Shown here piece after piece: positions 1 through 11,339 of a stretch of 64,000 nt of DNA. The DNA lies in contig JACGCK010000010.1 in assembly GCA_014925825.1 (NCBI GenBank), forward strand, positions 620,001-684,000, in the 5' to 3' direction. The notes beneath the pieces were generated by a model. That model worked only from the letters and a program-made list of their open reading frames with translations. It did no database searches and was not told the DNA's origin. Origin of the DNA: Pholiota molesta. Its lineage: Eukaryota; Basidiomycota; Agaricomycetes; Agaricales; Strophariaceae. A program made the translations under genes and the position numbers. The stretch's first letter is position 1. Each line of letters begins with the position of its first letter.

Positions 1-640
1 GGGATGACCCTGACAACAGCGACGAGGAGTGCTGGGCACTGTTGAGCATGGTGAGCAAGTGCACAGCCCCCAGTGATCACCATCACCGCCCCCAGTGACC
101 AGCACAGACCACCTGCCTAGAGTGGACAAATTCAATCCCAGCTAGGTGGGGTGGCTGTGCGAGCTGAGTTACCAGGCTGGATGCAACTTCTTTCCTGGCG
201 AACTACCGAGATTTCATGTAGAATATTAACGGACAAGGCTGGGAAGCCGCCCATTCCATCACCTTCGCCATGTCCTGATGGCCAGCACGGCAGGCACGGG
301 CATGCACATCGAGGGCAATACGAGCACATTAGCGCAAAAGCAGGCACAGGCTTGGCGGCGGGCGTGGCAAGCGCGTGCACGTGCATAGGCTCGGCGGGTG
401 TGGTGTGCACAGGCATAGTGAGCATGAGCGCGGGCACGGATGTGGCGAGCACTAGCGTGTAGTGAGCGGGGGGACGTAGTGCCGACATATTTCTACATTT
501 AGTATAATTTGTATTCATAACATTTATAATATATTTGTTTTTCCATATATATCCATGAGAATATTAATAAATGACCCTGAAAAGGACAATAAATGGTAAG
601 CTGCTGAAATTTCGTTTTTTGAAGACTTTCCTTTTTTGGA
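1..640. repeat. Degenerate partial duplicate of Copia gag 5' region plus filler
   Basis: The opening bases share the run ATGACCCTGACAACAGCGAC with position 639 onward, and the stretch near 151-235 resembles 786-870 in translation (both begin AV-A-L and continue to a K/RLTD motif). This makes the first 240 bp a diverged copy of the start of the Copia fragment that follows. Bases 240-470 are GC-rich (GTGCACGTGC-like words) and 480-630 are AT-rich; neither has a recognisable gene. The short open frames here look fortuitous. Confidence 0.5.
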
Positions 641-1913
641 TGACCCTGACAACAGCGACGAGCAGGTTATGCACGGCGTCGAGCAGAGGATGCATGGTAT
701 TGAGCTGAGGATAGTGATGAGCACCTGATGAGCACTACTGGAGAGGCTGACTGATCAGGACAATATTCAAAGTCAGCTTGGAGGGGTGGCTGTGCATGCT
801 GGGTTAGCAGTCCGGATGCATGCGACATATTGGTGGACTCACAAGGTCTCATACATGAAGTTAACAGACACAGGTGACAAAGCGGCTGGCTACTACATCT
901 ATCTGGCTGTGGATGAGAACCAGAAGATTCACTTTGCAATGATTTCGGACGATCCAGTGAAGATGTGGGCTGCCCTGGCTGCAGTACACCTTCAGAAACG
1001 TCCTGGTGCACGCTTCAATGCCTATGACGACCTCTTTTCGATCAGGAAGCAGGAAGACGAGATGCTGCAGTCGCTTATGAACAGGGTGGACACTGCTATC
1101 AACCGCATTCAGGACCTTCGGCCTAAGGACTTCACCCTCTCCAGTCTAGATGATGAGCTGGCCAGCATGACACTCATCAGGGCGCTTCCAGATGAGTTCA
1201 GCGCATTCGCTTCTTCTCTCCTGCTCTTGGACAAGCTGGAGAAGTCCACGATTCATCAGGCCTTTGTTACAGAGGAGTCCCAACGTCGCCATCGTGCCTC
1301 TGTCACTCCCAACGTCTCCTCTGCCCTTGCTGCATTGTCCTCATCCTCTACAGCCTCCTCTACGCCCGAATGCACGTTCTGTGGCGTTAAATGGCACATC
1401 AAACAGAATTGCAAGAAGTACCTCAAGTTCAAGGAAGATGCACGCGAAGAGGTCCGTCTCAACCACTCCAAACCCAAGGGGCACAAAGCGAAACAAGCGG
1501 AGCAGCAAACAACACCGGAGTTCGCTGGAAATGCAAGTGCACTCTCTACCTTCGATCCCACCACCCTCCAGAGCAACACTGACTTCCATTGGCTCACAGA
1601 CACAGGTGCCACTAGTCATATGACACCGCATCGCACCTGGATGTGCAATTACATGCCCCACATCGTCCCAATCAAGCTAGCAGACCACACCATCATCTAC
1701 TCAGCTGGAATGGGGAGTGTTGTGATTCATCCAGTGATAAAGGGTCAGGAATCACATCCTGTAGAGCTTACTCATGTACTGCATGTTCCCCAACTCCACA
1801 ACAATCTATTGGCCTGTTTATACCTCACTAAACACCAAGGGATCCACTTGGAAATGGATGACAGCACCAGTTGGGTAGTTGGTTGCATTGAGTTTGGCAA
1901 AGGTGGGCAATGA
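640..1913 (+). pseudogene. Truncated Copia-type gag-protease fragment
   Basis: This is the gag and protease part of a Ty1/Copia retrotransposon without integrase, reverse transcriptase or LTRs. An open frame runs from 786 (GTG; first ATG at 816) to 1913. Its middle is a helical UBN2-type gag, followed by a CCHC zinc knuckle C-x2-C-x4-H-x4-C (CTFCGVKWHIKQNC) near residue 200, and then an aspartic protease active-site motif LTDTGATSHM near residue 270. The frame stops after the protease N-terminal part, so the element is cut off at its 3' side. The gag-to-protease order and motifs are typical of Copia; the precise family cannot be named from the sequence alone. It is probably non-functional. 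Confidence 0.85.
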
Positions 1914-2526
1914 AGAAGCCATGATTGTGCAAGATGGAAACGAGATGTCGTGGTGGCGTTGAGAGAAGATGTGTGGGGGTGTGCGACGAACGTTCTGACA
2001 CGATGACGTGGCAGTAGGACCAACGGTGCGGCAAGTGCAAGCGAAACGAGCGAGAGTGTGGAAATGGAAAGATGAGACTGTTGTTGGAAAATGAGTTTAA
2101 AGCGCTGTGTGTGCGGGGCCCATAACCTGTTAAAGGTGGCGAGTTCGGGACGGTACGAGACACCTGCTGGGTGAGTTTCGCTGTCTCAGTGTATCAGACA
2201 AAGCGGTATTGAATGCCTGGAGTCCGAAGTGAGTAACTGAATGTATTGAGGAGGAATAGGACTAGCTACTTGCCTGGAGTCCGAAGTGAGTAACTAAGGA
2301 CTCCAGAAGGCATTCTACAGCTACATACATGTGTGTCATGTGATCACATGTGACTACATCAGCTGAGACTGAACTAGGCAACTCTAACACTTACTTGCAT
2401 TGGGTGTTATGCACATGACAATTTGCAATGTACTTTTTGGACTGACATTACTTGGAATGGCATCCTGTAGCTCATCATCCAGATCAATTGGGCCATCAGG
2501 TATGCTGAGGACTGAGCTCTTATCAC
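1914..2526. other. Non-coding stretch with a short direct repeat
   Basis: No gene is visible. The 20-mer GCCTGGAGTCCGAAGTGAGT occurs near 2216 and again near 2274, about 58 bp apart, and may be part of a decayed LTR. Otherwise nothing can be assigned. Confidence 0.4.
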
Positions 2527-4801
2527 TCCACCACATTTAACCAGTGGTTCCAGTGGTTCTAGTGGTTTGACCAGTGGTTTCAATGGTTTGACCAGTGGTT
2601 CCAGTGGTCAACCAGTGGTTTTAGTGGTTTGACCACTGGTTAACTGATCAACCATTGGTTCCAGTGGTTCCACACTAGTCAACCGGAGCTCAACCAGTTG
2701 TTCTTGTGGTTTTTATTATCAAACTTAGGGCCTATTGTGATATCTCATAATATTCTCTATTATTCAATAAATCATCAATGCCAAGACTATCTAATATCAA
2801 TAAATTTAGGTTTTAAGAAAAAGAAATCATACTATAGTACTATATAGTGAGCCATTAGTAAGCCATAGTGCCATAGTATAGATATACTAGCTTTATAGTA
2901 CTATATAGCACCCATAGCAAAAACTGAGTTTGCTGATGTTAGTGTCTAGTAACGAGTAGTCAACTGTGATTTTTGGATTGAGATTCACTTTCAAATCCAA
3001 TAAGCACACATTTGGCATTATAAAATCATAATATATATAAAAATGTATTGAAATTCTATAATACTATCTATTTGCCAAGTAAATTGAGTAAACAGTGGAT
3101 AACTGGTACTTTACAACCAAAACTAGTAATACACTAGTATTCCTATTAGATGGAGGTTATATATAACAGATTGGTAGCATAGCGATACTATAGCACTATA
3201 GCTTACTATAGCTCACTATATAGTAAGCCATAGCAAGCCATAGTATGATTTTTTGTTTCTTATCATCTGATTTTATTAAAATTACATAGTATTGGCTTTG
3301 ATAATTATTAAATAATAGAGATGATCTTGAGATTTCAATAGGATCTGAGGATACTAATACAACCACCATATAAGCACTGGAACCACTGGTTAACTACTGG
3401 TTAACCACCAGACCTACTAGTCAATGACTGGTTAACTATTAAAACCAATAGTTGACTACTAGAGCAACTGGCCAAACCACTAGAACCACTGGTTGACCAC
3501 TGAAATCACTGGTTGACCACTGAAACCACTGGTTGACCAGTGGTTGACCACTGGAACCACTGGAACCACTGGTCAAACCACTAGAACCACTGATCAAACC
3601 ACTAGAACCACTGGTCAAACCACTGAAACAACTGGAACCACTGGTTAACCAGTGGTAACCACTGGTGACCACTGGTTAAACAAACCACTGGAACCACTGG
3701 TCAACCAGTGGTGACCACTGGTTAAACAAACCACTGGAACCACTGGTCAACCAGTGGTAAGGCAGGACACGAGTATACTCGCGAGTCTCGCGGATCCTTA
3801 CTCGCGAGTATTGAAGTCCTAAAATCTCATACTTGGATCCGTACAAGTACTTTCCCACGGATGACTCGGATCCGCGAGTATTTACTCACAAGTATTGGCA
3901 AGTATGCAAGTACTTGTTGCCTTACAAGTAGAGATGAGTACTTACAGGTAAACTTGCAAGTACTTGCAAAGCATCATGTATTAAATAAATTGTATAAACT
4001 TATAGAACTCTAAAAGTCCTTTTGAACGATGCCAAGATTGTATTTTTAGCATAAGAATTGACAAAGTTATTAATAATTTGATTTAAGTAAGTACTTTGGG
4101 CGTCTAAAAACGCTTTTACCTGCAGTTCAAACGTTAACCGCCCGTACCTTTTGCAAACTTGCACATAAATAGAAGACATGTAGATCCACAGGATACAATT
4201 TAGACCTTAATATTTGAGCAACATTCGGATGAGCTATAGTAGTATCTATGTTTTCTACTCTTTTTGACTACTTTAAAGACGCTTTGGCCTATGCTTCGTT
4301 TAATATAGCCATCGCCCTTTCGCAAATTAGCATACAGTTAGATATTTAAACTACCTTTCTAACAAGCATATGACCATAATATTTGGCTGAGAATTGATTG
4401 AGATATTACAAAATGCGCTCAACCACTGCATTGGCTAGTATTTTAGTTGTTTCTCACTCATTTCTCCACTGATTTTTGTCTTCTCTGAATTATACTACCC
4501 AGATATTACCATGTCAAATACTTCTTAGAGTCACAATTAGATAAAATTTAGCAATATGATTATCAGTGCCATAGAGAATTAAATATATCAATATCCACAA
4601 GTACTTGCACAAGTATTTGCTATCCTGGAAATCCATACTCGGATCCGGACATACCCGTGGGAACGAGTGATCCGGATCCACGAGTCAGTATACTTGCAAG
4701 TATTCCCACGAGTTGACTCACAGGTACCTGCGAGTAGACACTACTCGTGTCCAGCCTTAACCAGTGGTGACCACTGGTGACCACTGGTTATCAGTGGTGG
4801 A
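2527..4801. repeat. Inverted ACCAGTGG repeat arrays, probable transposon with subterminal repeats
   Basis: The left array (about 2,538-2,720) repeats CCAGTGGTTCCAGTGGTT-like words, and the right array (about 3,375-3,757, resuming at 4,760-4,801) carries the reverse complement (GGAACCACTGGT-like). The outer ends match as an inverted repeat: TCCACCAC plus five bases plus ACCAGTGG at 2,527-2,547, and the same pattern read on the minus strand from 4,801. Between the arrays is AT-rich DNA with short palindromic words around CTATAGTACTATATAG (2,830-2,925 and 3,180-3,250). I see no transposase. It looks like a non-autonomous element of about 1.25 kb before the hAT-like insertion at 3,758-4,759. No target duplication was resolved. 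Confidence 0.55.
3758..4759. mobile_element. hAT-like non-autonomous DNA transposon 1
   Basis: The termini are inverted repeats: TAAGGCAGGACACGAGTA at 3,758 and its complement TACTCGTGTCCAGCCTTA ending at 4,759 (one mismatch). Both flanks are ACCAGTGG (3,750-3,757 and 4,760-4,767), an 8-bp duplication as expected for hAT elements. ACCAGTGG is also the monomer of the surrounding array, so the duplication could partly be chance. Subterminal regions are rich in ACTCGCGAGTA- and GGATCCG-type palindromes. The central 500 bp resembles the interior of the elements at 5,484 and 15,727. No transposase is encoded. Confidence 0.8.
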
Positions 4802-4821
4802 CAGTAAAGTACTGTGAGGAC

Positions 4822-5483
4822 TTAACAAATATAATGCTCCTCAGGTGGAAGACTTTGATCTTGAAGCTGCTTGAGATGCTCCACGCCTGAGAAAACAAAA
4901 GTCAGGATGCATGTTGATGTTACATTGAGTACATATAACATGGGCAACAGAAGCTTTAAAGCTTACCTTTCCATCCTGTACCATGAGGAAAGACCTGTTC
5001 CTTCATGAGGTCAATGTAATATTTCACATGCGAACAATTTGAAAGAGAGATGTGGAGGTTGCAGAGTGTCAGATTCTTTATGTCTGGGAGCTGTGAAAGC
5101 AAGTATGCCCTAAGGATAGGGTGATGCTACCTCACTAACAAGGACACTGCAATAAACCCACTCCCCTTCCCTCGTATATCTGGATGGCCAGCCAAGTGAG
5201 TACGCAAAGCCTTGAGTTGAATTTTGCCAGTTTTGAGGGTCTTGTCAAAAAAGATACCCAACTGGGAGGCCGGTGTTGGTCTCCAGATATTCAACATAGG
5301 TACTTGGGTTCTCAAACATTTTAAGTATGGAGAGAATGGTACTTCAGTTGATACCAATGTGTACTTGTCTGGAAAGACTGCAGGTGATGGAGAAACTGGA
5401 GGGGCATGCAATTCTGACCCTGCTTGACTTGGGTCTTTGTCCCGTTTGGTGCCTTGCCGAGGATTGAGCAGCTCTGTCAGTGA
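4822..5483 (-). pseudogene. 3' exons of an unrecognised, transposon-interrupted gene
   Basis: Three exons read coherently on the minus strand. The first runs from about 5,474 down to 5,143 with donor GTGAGG; the second is 5,090-4,967; the last is 4,886-4,822, ending in TAA. Phases match at both junctions, and the protein ends LPPEEHYIC. The introns are about 50 and 80 nt. The encoded segment includes TPASQLGIFFDKTLKTGK and LPDIKNLTLCNLHISL. I do not recognise the family. Upstream exon-like pieces continue beyond the hAT-like element (6,387-6,600) and probably beyond the Copia element (13,278-13,742), so this gene has been split by at least two insertions. A product is unlikely, although the hAT-like element appears to sit in an intron. 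Confidence 0.6.
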
Positions 5484-6386
5484 TAGTGTTTGCAGGTCCA
5501 GTTACAAGGCTGGAAAAAGACCAGAAAGAAACTGGACCATAACCGCAGTGAACCAAAAATAGAATAGACTGATCAAGACCGCAACCGCAGTCCAGTCCAC
5601 AGTCTTTCCTGATCCTCCAAATCAAAAGACTGATAAAAACCGGTTAGGACCGGTTGCAACTGGTCTTTTGGCGAAATTTCTGTAGCATAGTAGAACGGTA
5701 ATAAACCTTTTGAACAATGCCAAGACCATATTTTGAGCATAAGAATTGACGAAGAAATTAATAGTTTACAATCAACTGAGTATTTTGAGCACTTATAAAC
5801 ACTTTTGCCCGCATTTCAGCCATTAAGCACACGTACATTTTGCAAACTTGCACATACATGAAGGGCATATATATCTACCAGCTGCATTTTAGAGCTAAAT
5901 AATCGAGTAATATGTGACTGAGTTATAATTAAATTGATGATTTCTACATCACCAGACTACTAACAAGACACTTTTGCCAACATTTCATTTGTTAAGTAAG
6001 CTAGCCTTTCGCAAACCAGGTCCAAGGTAGCATGTTAAAATACCTATTTAATGAGCCCTTAGACATAATATTTGGTCATGAACTTATTGAGATATGAACA
6101 AATGCGCTCAAGTAGTCTAATTTCTACTATTTAAATGGTTTCTACAGGTAAAAGCCAGCCTAAAATGCTGGTTCAGACCAGTCTACAACTGGTTCTCAAC
6201 CAGTCTTTACTAGAACTGGTTGAGACCTGTTTTTGTTGGTTGCTGAACCACCCAAGACCAATGTAAACCAGTCTATGTCGGTTTTTATTGGTCTTTTGCA
6301 GTCTTGAGACCGCCGTGGACCAGTCTCGGTCTCGGTCTTGCCAAATATGGGCAAAAGACTGGACTGGACCGGACCTGCAAACACTA
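5484..6386. mobile_element. hAT-like non-autonomous DNA transposon 2
   Basis: The 16-bp terminal inverted repeats are perfect: TAGTGTTTGCAGGTCC at 5,484-5,499 and its complement at 6,371-6,386. Flanks are GTCAGTGA (5,476-5,483) and GTTAGTGA (6,387-6,394), an 8-bp target duplication with one change. Subterminal regions are packed with ACCGGTC/GACCGGT and AACTGGTC-like words in both orientations. The AT-rich middle (5,700-6,120) is homologous to the middles of the elements at 3,758 and 15,727. There is no transposase. It lies within an apparent intron of the disrupted minus-strand gene. Confidence 0.88.
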
Positions 6387-6600
6387 GTTAGTGAAAGGTA
6401 TGGCATAATAGAGTGCAAAGGCAGCACATACCAATTTTCCAGTGCCTCTTGGTCTTGTTGAACCAAAACCATTGGGATAAATGCCATGCAGCATGCCAGG
6501 AACTTGAAGATCTAGAAAGAAGGAGTCTGCAGTTCAAACATCAATGAGCCTACTAGACACACTCTCAGAAAACACTTTCAACTTACTTTCTTGGTATGAA
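6387..6600 (-). pseudogene. Internal exon(s) of the disrupted minus-strand gene
   Basis: Read on the minus strand, this gap between the hAT-like and Copia insertions contains an exon-like frame including CCMAFIPMVLVQQDQEALEN, followed by a donor-like GTATGTGCTG near 6,430 that leads into the hAT-like element. Upstream, an AAGTAAGTTG donor near 6,585 suggests another intron. It appears to connect with the exons at 4,822-5,483 downstream and with 13,278 onward upstream. The exact phase across the insertion could not be settled. Confidence 0.45.
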
Positions 6601-6607
6601 ACCCTAT

Positions 6608-6972
6608 TGTTGAGATGTTGTTGAAACACCGTGCGAGTTACCGACATTGCTCATGTGCAATGTCGCGTACCGGCTTGGGCCAAAGACGCTAGTACGCACT
6701 TTGGCCAACCCTACTTCATTTCCTGTTGCCAATTACTGGCGCTTTGCTAGCTATGGCCCTGAGAGGCCACGTAGACAAGTATATAGCACGGACATTATTT
6801 TCCCCTCACCTCAGTCGTTTATCCTACGTCTGAGGTGAGCTTTCTTAGTTTTATACATTCGTACCTCCCATGCTCACAGTACCTAGTATAATAGGTACTT
6901 AACCTCCAATACAGTCGTTTATCCTACGTCTGAGTATATTCTCTTGTTGTCTATCTAGGTCACTTTTCTACA
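6608..6972 (+). repeat. 5' LTR of Copia element
   Basis: This 365-bp LTR begins TGTTGAGATG and ends TTTTCTACA. It matches the 3' LTR at 12,895-13,272 closely. It differs by substitutions and by a short deletion within the CCTAGTATA/TTCTCTTGTTG region, so some time has passed since insertion. Confidence 0.92.
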
Positions 6973-7095
6973 GATTATGGGCCTATAGTTCAAAAGGACC
7001 TCCCAACACCGTAGCAGACTCAACAACTCACCTCTCTCCAATGCTTCCTCGCTTTTACAGCTCTCTGTCGTGTTCAAACCACCTAAATTCCCACC

Positions 7096-7440
7096 ATGAC
7101 CGCCGTCGATCCGAACGACACCGTAAAACCCATCGTCGCCGATGCCCTCGACAAAACGAAAGGGAACTGGAAAACGTGGAGTGCCCATATCCGGGACGAC
7201 CTCAACATGTGCGGCCTGGGCACCCATATCAAAGACCAAGTCAAATACCCTCCCCCCAACAACACCCTCCATCCCGCCGCTTTCGGCAACTGGGAGAGGA
7301 ATGACTGCGCCACACGTGCATACATCAACCGAAACTGCACCCAAGTCGAACGCGATTTGCTCGAAGAAATTGGGTCTGCACGGAAGTGCTGGGAAACACT
7401 CGAAGCGCTTCACCTTGCGGAGGGCCCAGTCCGCCAAGCT
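7096..7440 (+). pseudogene. Copia gag, N-terminal part (interrupted)
   Basis: The ATG at 7,096 lies in a good context (CACCATGA) about 120 bp after the 5' LTR. The encoded 115 residues include NWKTWSAHIRDDLNMCGL, typical of the start of fungal Copia gag (UBN2/DUF4219-like). The frame is interrupted at 7,449 by a hAT-like element and resumes at 8,424. Removal of the element plus one target copy (983 bp) joins the two parts in frame, so gag was intact here before that insertion. Confidence 0.85.
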
Positions 7441-7448
7441 AACCTGAT

Positions 7449-8423
7449 TAGTGAAATGCACGGGTAACCCCCGGGTCTCGGAGGTCAGACCCCAACCCTT
7501 ACCCACGCAACCCGCCACCCGTACAAATGGGTACGGGTTTTGGCAGGTTTGGGTAGCGGGTCTGGCGGGTTTTGGGGGTCTCGAAACCCGCACGGATTGG
7601 TGAGCAGGGGTAAGCTCACTCAAGCGTCTGCATAGTGCAGAGGCTGCAATTGCAGCACTCGTTGTGTATGCAGACGGCTGAGGAGCCGCCCAAGACCTCA
7701 CGCCCGCCGCCATTCACTCTCGTGATCCCTCCTGTCCTCGCGCTGACCGTTGTCCTCGTCCTTGCGCTGACCGTTGTCCTCGTCCTCGCGCTGACCGTCC
7801 TCCTCGCGCTGACCATCCTCCTCTCGCTGACCGTCCTCCTCGCACTGACCATCATCCTCGCGCTTGTCCGACATCCTTACGCTGACTGTTATCCTCGCGT
7901 CAACCGTCGACCTCGCGCTTGTATGTTGTCCTCGCTCTGGCTGTTGTCCTTGCGCTGTCTGTCGTCCTCGCGGTGTCTGTCGTCCTTGCGCTGGTCCATT
8001 GACCTCGCACTTGTACGTCGTCCCCAAGCTTGTATGTCGTCCTTGCGCGGTCCGTTGTCAACTTGTCCTTGCGCTGTCCGTTGATCTCGCGCTTGGCCAT
8101 CGGGCTGTGCTCTCTGGCTGTCATTCGCACCTTCGGGCACTTGGGGCATTTGTGATAGCACGAGAGCCGGCCCACATCCCTTGTTGGAGGGGAGGGCACG
8201 CGGCTGTGAGGAAGAGTGGTTAGAAACCGAAATCAACGAACCAACTTTGTTGATTTCGATTTCAATCTCCGCTTGATTGGATCGGCATTGGGCGGCCGTG
8301 CACCCGCCGACCCACGGCTACGGGTACGGGTTGAGGCCAGGTGAGGAAAGCCAGACCCCAACCCGTACCCGCCAAACCCCTGGCCAAAGCCCGCACGGGT
8401 CTTCAAACCCGTGCCATACACTA
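7449..8423. mobile_element. hAT-like non-autonomous DNA transposon 3, nested in Copia gag
   Basis: The ends are TAGTGAAATGCACGGGT (7,449) and, read on the minus strand from 8,423, TAGTGTATGGCACGGGT. A perfect 8-bp duplication AACCTGAT flanks it at 7,441-7,448 and 8,424-8,431. Subterminal regions are rich in ACCCGTACCCG/CGGGTACGGGT words. The centre carries a GC-rich minisatellite (7,735-8,110). No transposase is visible; the long open frames inside are by-products of the minisatellite. Confidence 0.9.
7735..8110. repeat. Minisatellite inside hAT-like element 3
   Basis: Imperfect tandem units of about 18-27 bp built on CTCGCGCTGACCGTTGTCCT. Because unit lengths are mostly multiples of three, several frames stay open on both strands: plus-strand LALTVVLV-type repeats and minus-strand DGQREED-type repeats. 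Neither has start, splice or composition features of a real gene. Confidence 0.8.
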
Positions 8424-9193
8424 AACCTGATCCAAGGTGCACTCGCTACCCACATCCTGCGCGACAAGGACCAAGTCACAGTCGCTCGGAAAGTCCGCGA
8501 AGACATTTGGCATGCTTTTCGTATGCCTGGAGGGATTTCGGAGGAGACGCTGGTGAATATTGCCTTCCTAATGGGTCTTGGCCCCAGACATGAGCACACG
8601 CGCGCTATCATCCAACGAGACATGCAAGCGGTGACGAAGGACAAACCTTTCGATTCCGACCGTGCTCTCGATTACCTCGAGCAGGACCTACAACTTCTTC
8701 TAGGGGACCAAAACCAACTGCAATCAAGCTCCATCGCTCTCGCTGCCGTCAACCACAACCAATCCAAAGCGCCGGCACCATCTGCTCCAACTGCAAGAAG
8801 CCTCGCCATATCTCGTGCTACTGCATCCAGGAAGGCGGCGGCATGGCTGGAAAGACGATTGCTGAATCCAAGCTCAAAAGCAGCCGACTACAGGCCGAAA
8901 GAGGAAAGAAGTCAGGAGGAGGAGTGAAAACCACCGCCGCTCTCAATATGCAGCATCCGGGAAAGTCGCCATTACAGGTGTTGATAAAACGGCAGGGCAT
9001 TTATGTATACATCGACCTGCCTGCCGAAGACATCGCTGCTTTCGCTGGACTCCCTTCCGTTAACACCGATTCACCCTCATTCAATCCTGATGACTTCGAA
9101 GAGATACTCTCCTCGGAGGCGCTTGAAGATTCCGCGATGTCCGCCATGGATCTCGATCCGCGCATCAATGATGCTTATCTTCATGGGCGCTAG
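8424..9193 (+). pseudogene. Copia gag C-terminal part with zinc knuckle
   Basis: After the hAT-like insertion, gag continues in frame 3 from 8,424 (through ALATHILRDKDQVTVARKV) to about 8,720. It then shifts to frame 2, where a CCHC knuckle CSNCKKPRHISCYC lies at 8,783-8,824. The frame-2 reading goes on to 9,193. The shift between 8,720 and 8,780 is a decay mutation or a programmed shift; given the other lesions downstream, decay is more likely. Confidence 0.75.
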
Positions 9194-9479
9194 CAGATCC
9201 GATGTACGCAGACGCCCCAGCATTGCCGCGGCCTATTCCTCATCTTGATCCCTCATTGCTCTGGCAACCCGCCATACTCAAAGCTACCATTGACTGGAAC
9301 ACACAGATTCGGACATCGATGCCGTCAACATTTCTACAATGCCCTTAACCAAAGCAAGCGCACCCCTTGTCATTCGATGAATTCCTTTCTATGCTGACTC
9401 GGTGCCACTTGCCATATCACCCCTGAGTGCGAGGACTTTGCCACGCTGCGCCCAATCCATGATCGCCGTGTACGCGGAA

Positions 9480-11221
9480 TCAACGGATCTCCATGAAGCT
9501 CCCAATAGGTGATATCAAACTTCGAATCGCTCCTGGAAAATATCTCGTCCTCAAGGATGTCCTCTACATTCCCCAAGCCACGTGCACCTACTGTCTATCG
9601 GCGCCCTTGCCAACGACTCCCGCATTGATTCCCACTTCAGCCATGACACTGCTGGTTACAAACCACTCTGGTGCGGTCATCGCACATGGATCATTCCTCT
9701 CGTCAAACTCTATGCCCTCAATCTCCATTCTGCCCAAGCCGAGCATGCTCTTGCTGTGACATCCTCTCCTGGTATGGAAACCTGGCATCATCGCTTAGGC
9801 CACCCCAGTACCAATCCTCGATGACATGGCTCGCAAAGGCACCGTAAAAGGTATGTCTCCTGCCCCCACATCTGCGCTCCTTCTAAATGCGAATCCTGTA
9901 TCTTTGGAAAACAGACACGGACTAGCGTACCGGAGAAGCGTCAGGAGGGGAAGGGACATAGAGCAGAACAGAGATTGGAGAAGGTCTGGGTGATTATCAG
10001 GACCGAGCAATGTTGAAGCTCAAGGAGGTTATCGGTACATCATGAATATAGTGGATGATTTTACCAGCAATCATTGGAGTATCCCATTGAGCTAAAAGCA
10101 ACACCCTGCCGAACTCAAAGCCTGGACAGCACTCAAAGAAAATCAACAGGCGACAAACTTGGCATTTTTATTACAGACAATGGGGAACTAAATCCAATGA
10201 GATAGATGCATGGCTTGCCACCCGTGGTTCCGATCAGCACCTCATGGCCATACACATCTGCTCATAACGGGCAGTCGAGCGACTACATAGAACACTAATG
10301 GGAAAAGTGCGCGCCATGCGCAACTACGCTAAAGCACCAGCTGACCTCTGGGTTGAATTCTACCTCACAGCATTGCATCTTCACAAGCGCACTCCAATTC
10401 GTGCACTCAACGGCATTTCGGGCTGGGAAGCCTGGCATGGCCGAACACCAGATTACTCCTACATGCGCAAAATCGGCTGCCACTGCTTTGTACTCATCCA
10501 GAACCGAAACAATCCCAAAATTTATGATCGATCCATCGAATGCATCCTCATCGGCTATGACATAAAATCCAAGTCCTACAGGTGTTACCAATGCAGCAAC
10601 CGCCAAATCTACTCTTCTTACCATGTTCGGTTTATCGAGAGCCATGAAGAAACTCGAGTGCCTGCCCCCACTGTGACTCCACCTGCCCCATCCACCCTCA
10701 TCAAAATCTCTAATGAGGCCACCGCCTCCCCAATTAACTTCAATGACACCGATGATGATGTACTCCCACCGAATCCCCGTGATCTGCTACCGGATGCACA
10801 GCCCGCTGAGCCGGGGCCACACTTGCCATATCCACTCAACCCTGAACTGGAGATAGGTAACGAGATCCCTAATCCACCGGCAACTCCACGCAGATCTACG
10901 CGAGTCGCGAACGCTCCCCCGATGGTAGGAAAATCTCACGAATGGACCAAGTCAGGCTGGAAATTGCAGAGAGTCGCCAGCGAAAGGAGGAGCAGAAGGC
11001 AGAAAGACAGCGGAAACGGCTGGAGGACGTACGTCAGGAGGAGCTGTGCAATGAGCCTGATGCTATTGACCAAGACGCACACGAAAACCTCTGCCAACCC
11101 GGCGAAACGCACGTTGTGGACGACCCCATGGAGGAAGTTGCCCAAGTCTTCAAACATCTCTCCCTCGATGACAAAGGTGTCGAATCATCAGAACGCATTG
11201 ATTGAATCCTATCTGCAATAG
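9480..11221 (+). pseudogene. Copia GAG-pre-integrase and integrase remnants
   Basis: The segment near 9,775-9,820 encodes TWHHRLGHPS, the HH half of the GAG-pre-integrase zinc motif. From 10,298 a 307-codon open frame encodes the end of the integrase core and the conserved C-terminal block (NGISGWEAWHGRTPDYSYMR, then IECILIGYD), followed by a proline-rich linker. Between 9,840 and 10,290 the integrase core is broken by frame shifts and stops. It is therefore not functional. Confidence 0.75.
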
Positions 11222-11339
11222 CCAACACCTCCAACATCGACCCACAAAGCTTCGCGCCCAGCAGCGAACCTTGAGCGAACCAAAAGATTGGGCTGACTCC
11301 CAAACGTGACCTCCAGCAGAAGCTGCCGAATGGGCTGCT

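Noticed and set aside
3439..3858. Minus-strand open frames with GLTSGSSGL-type repeats
   Set aside because: They are translations of the ACCAGTGG array; the period and composition follow the DNA repeat and there is no start or splice support.
3750..4767. Treating the ACCAGTGG duplication of element 1 as decisive on its own
   Set aside because: ACCAGTGG is also the monomer of the surrounding array; the call rests mainly on the terminal inverted repeats.
7616..8240. Several overlapping open frames on both strands with LALTVVLV or DGQREED repeats
   Set aside because: They arise from a GC-rich minisatellite with units divisible by three inside a hAT-like element; no homology or gene signals.
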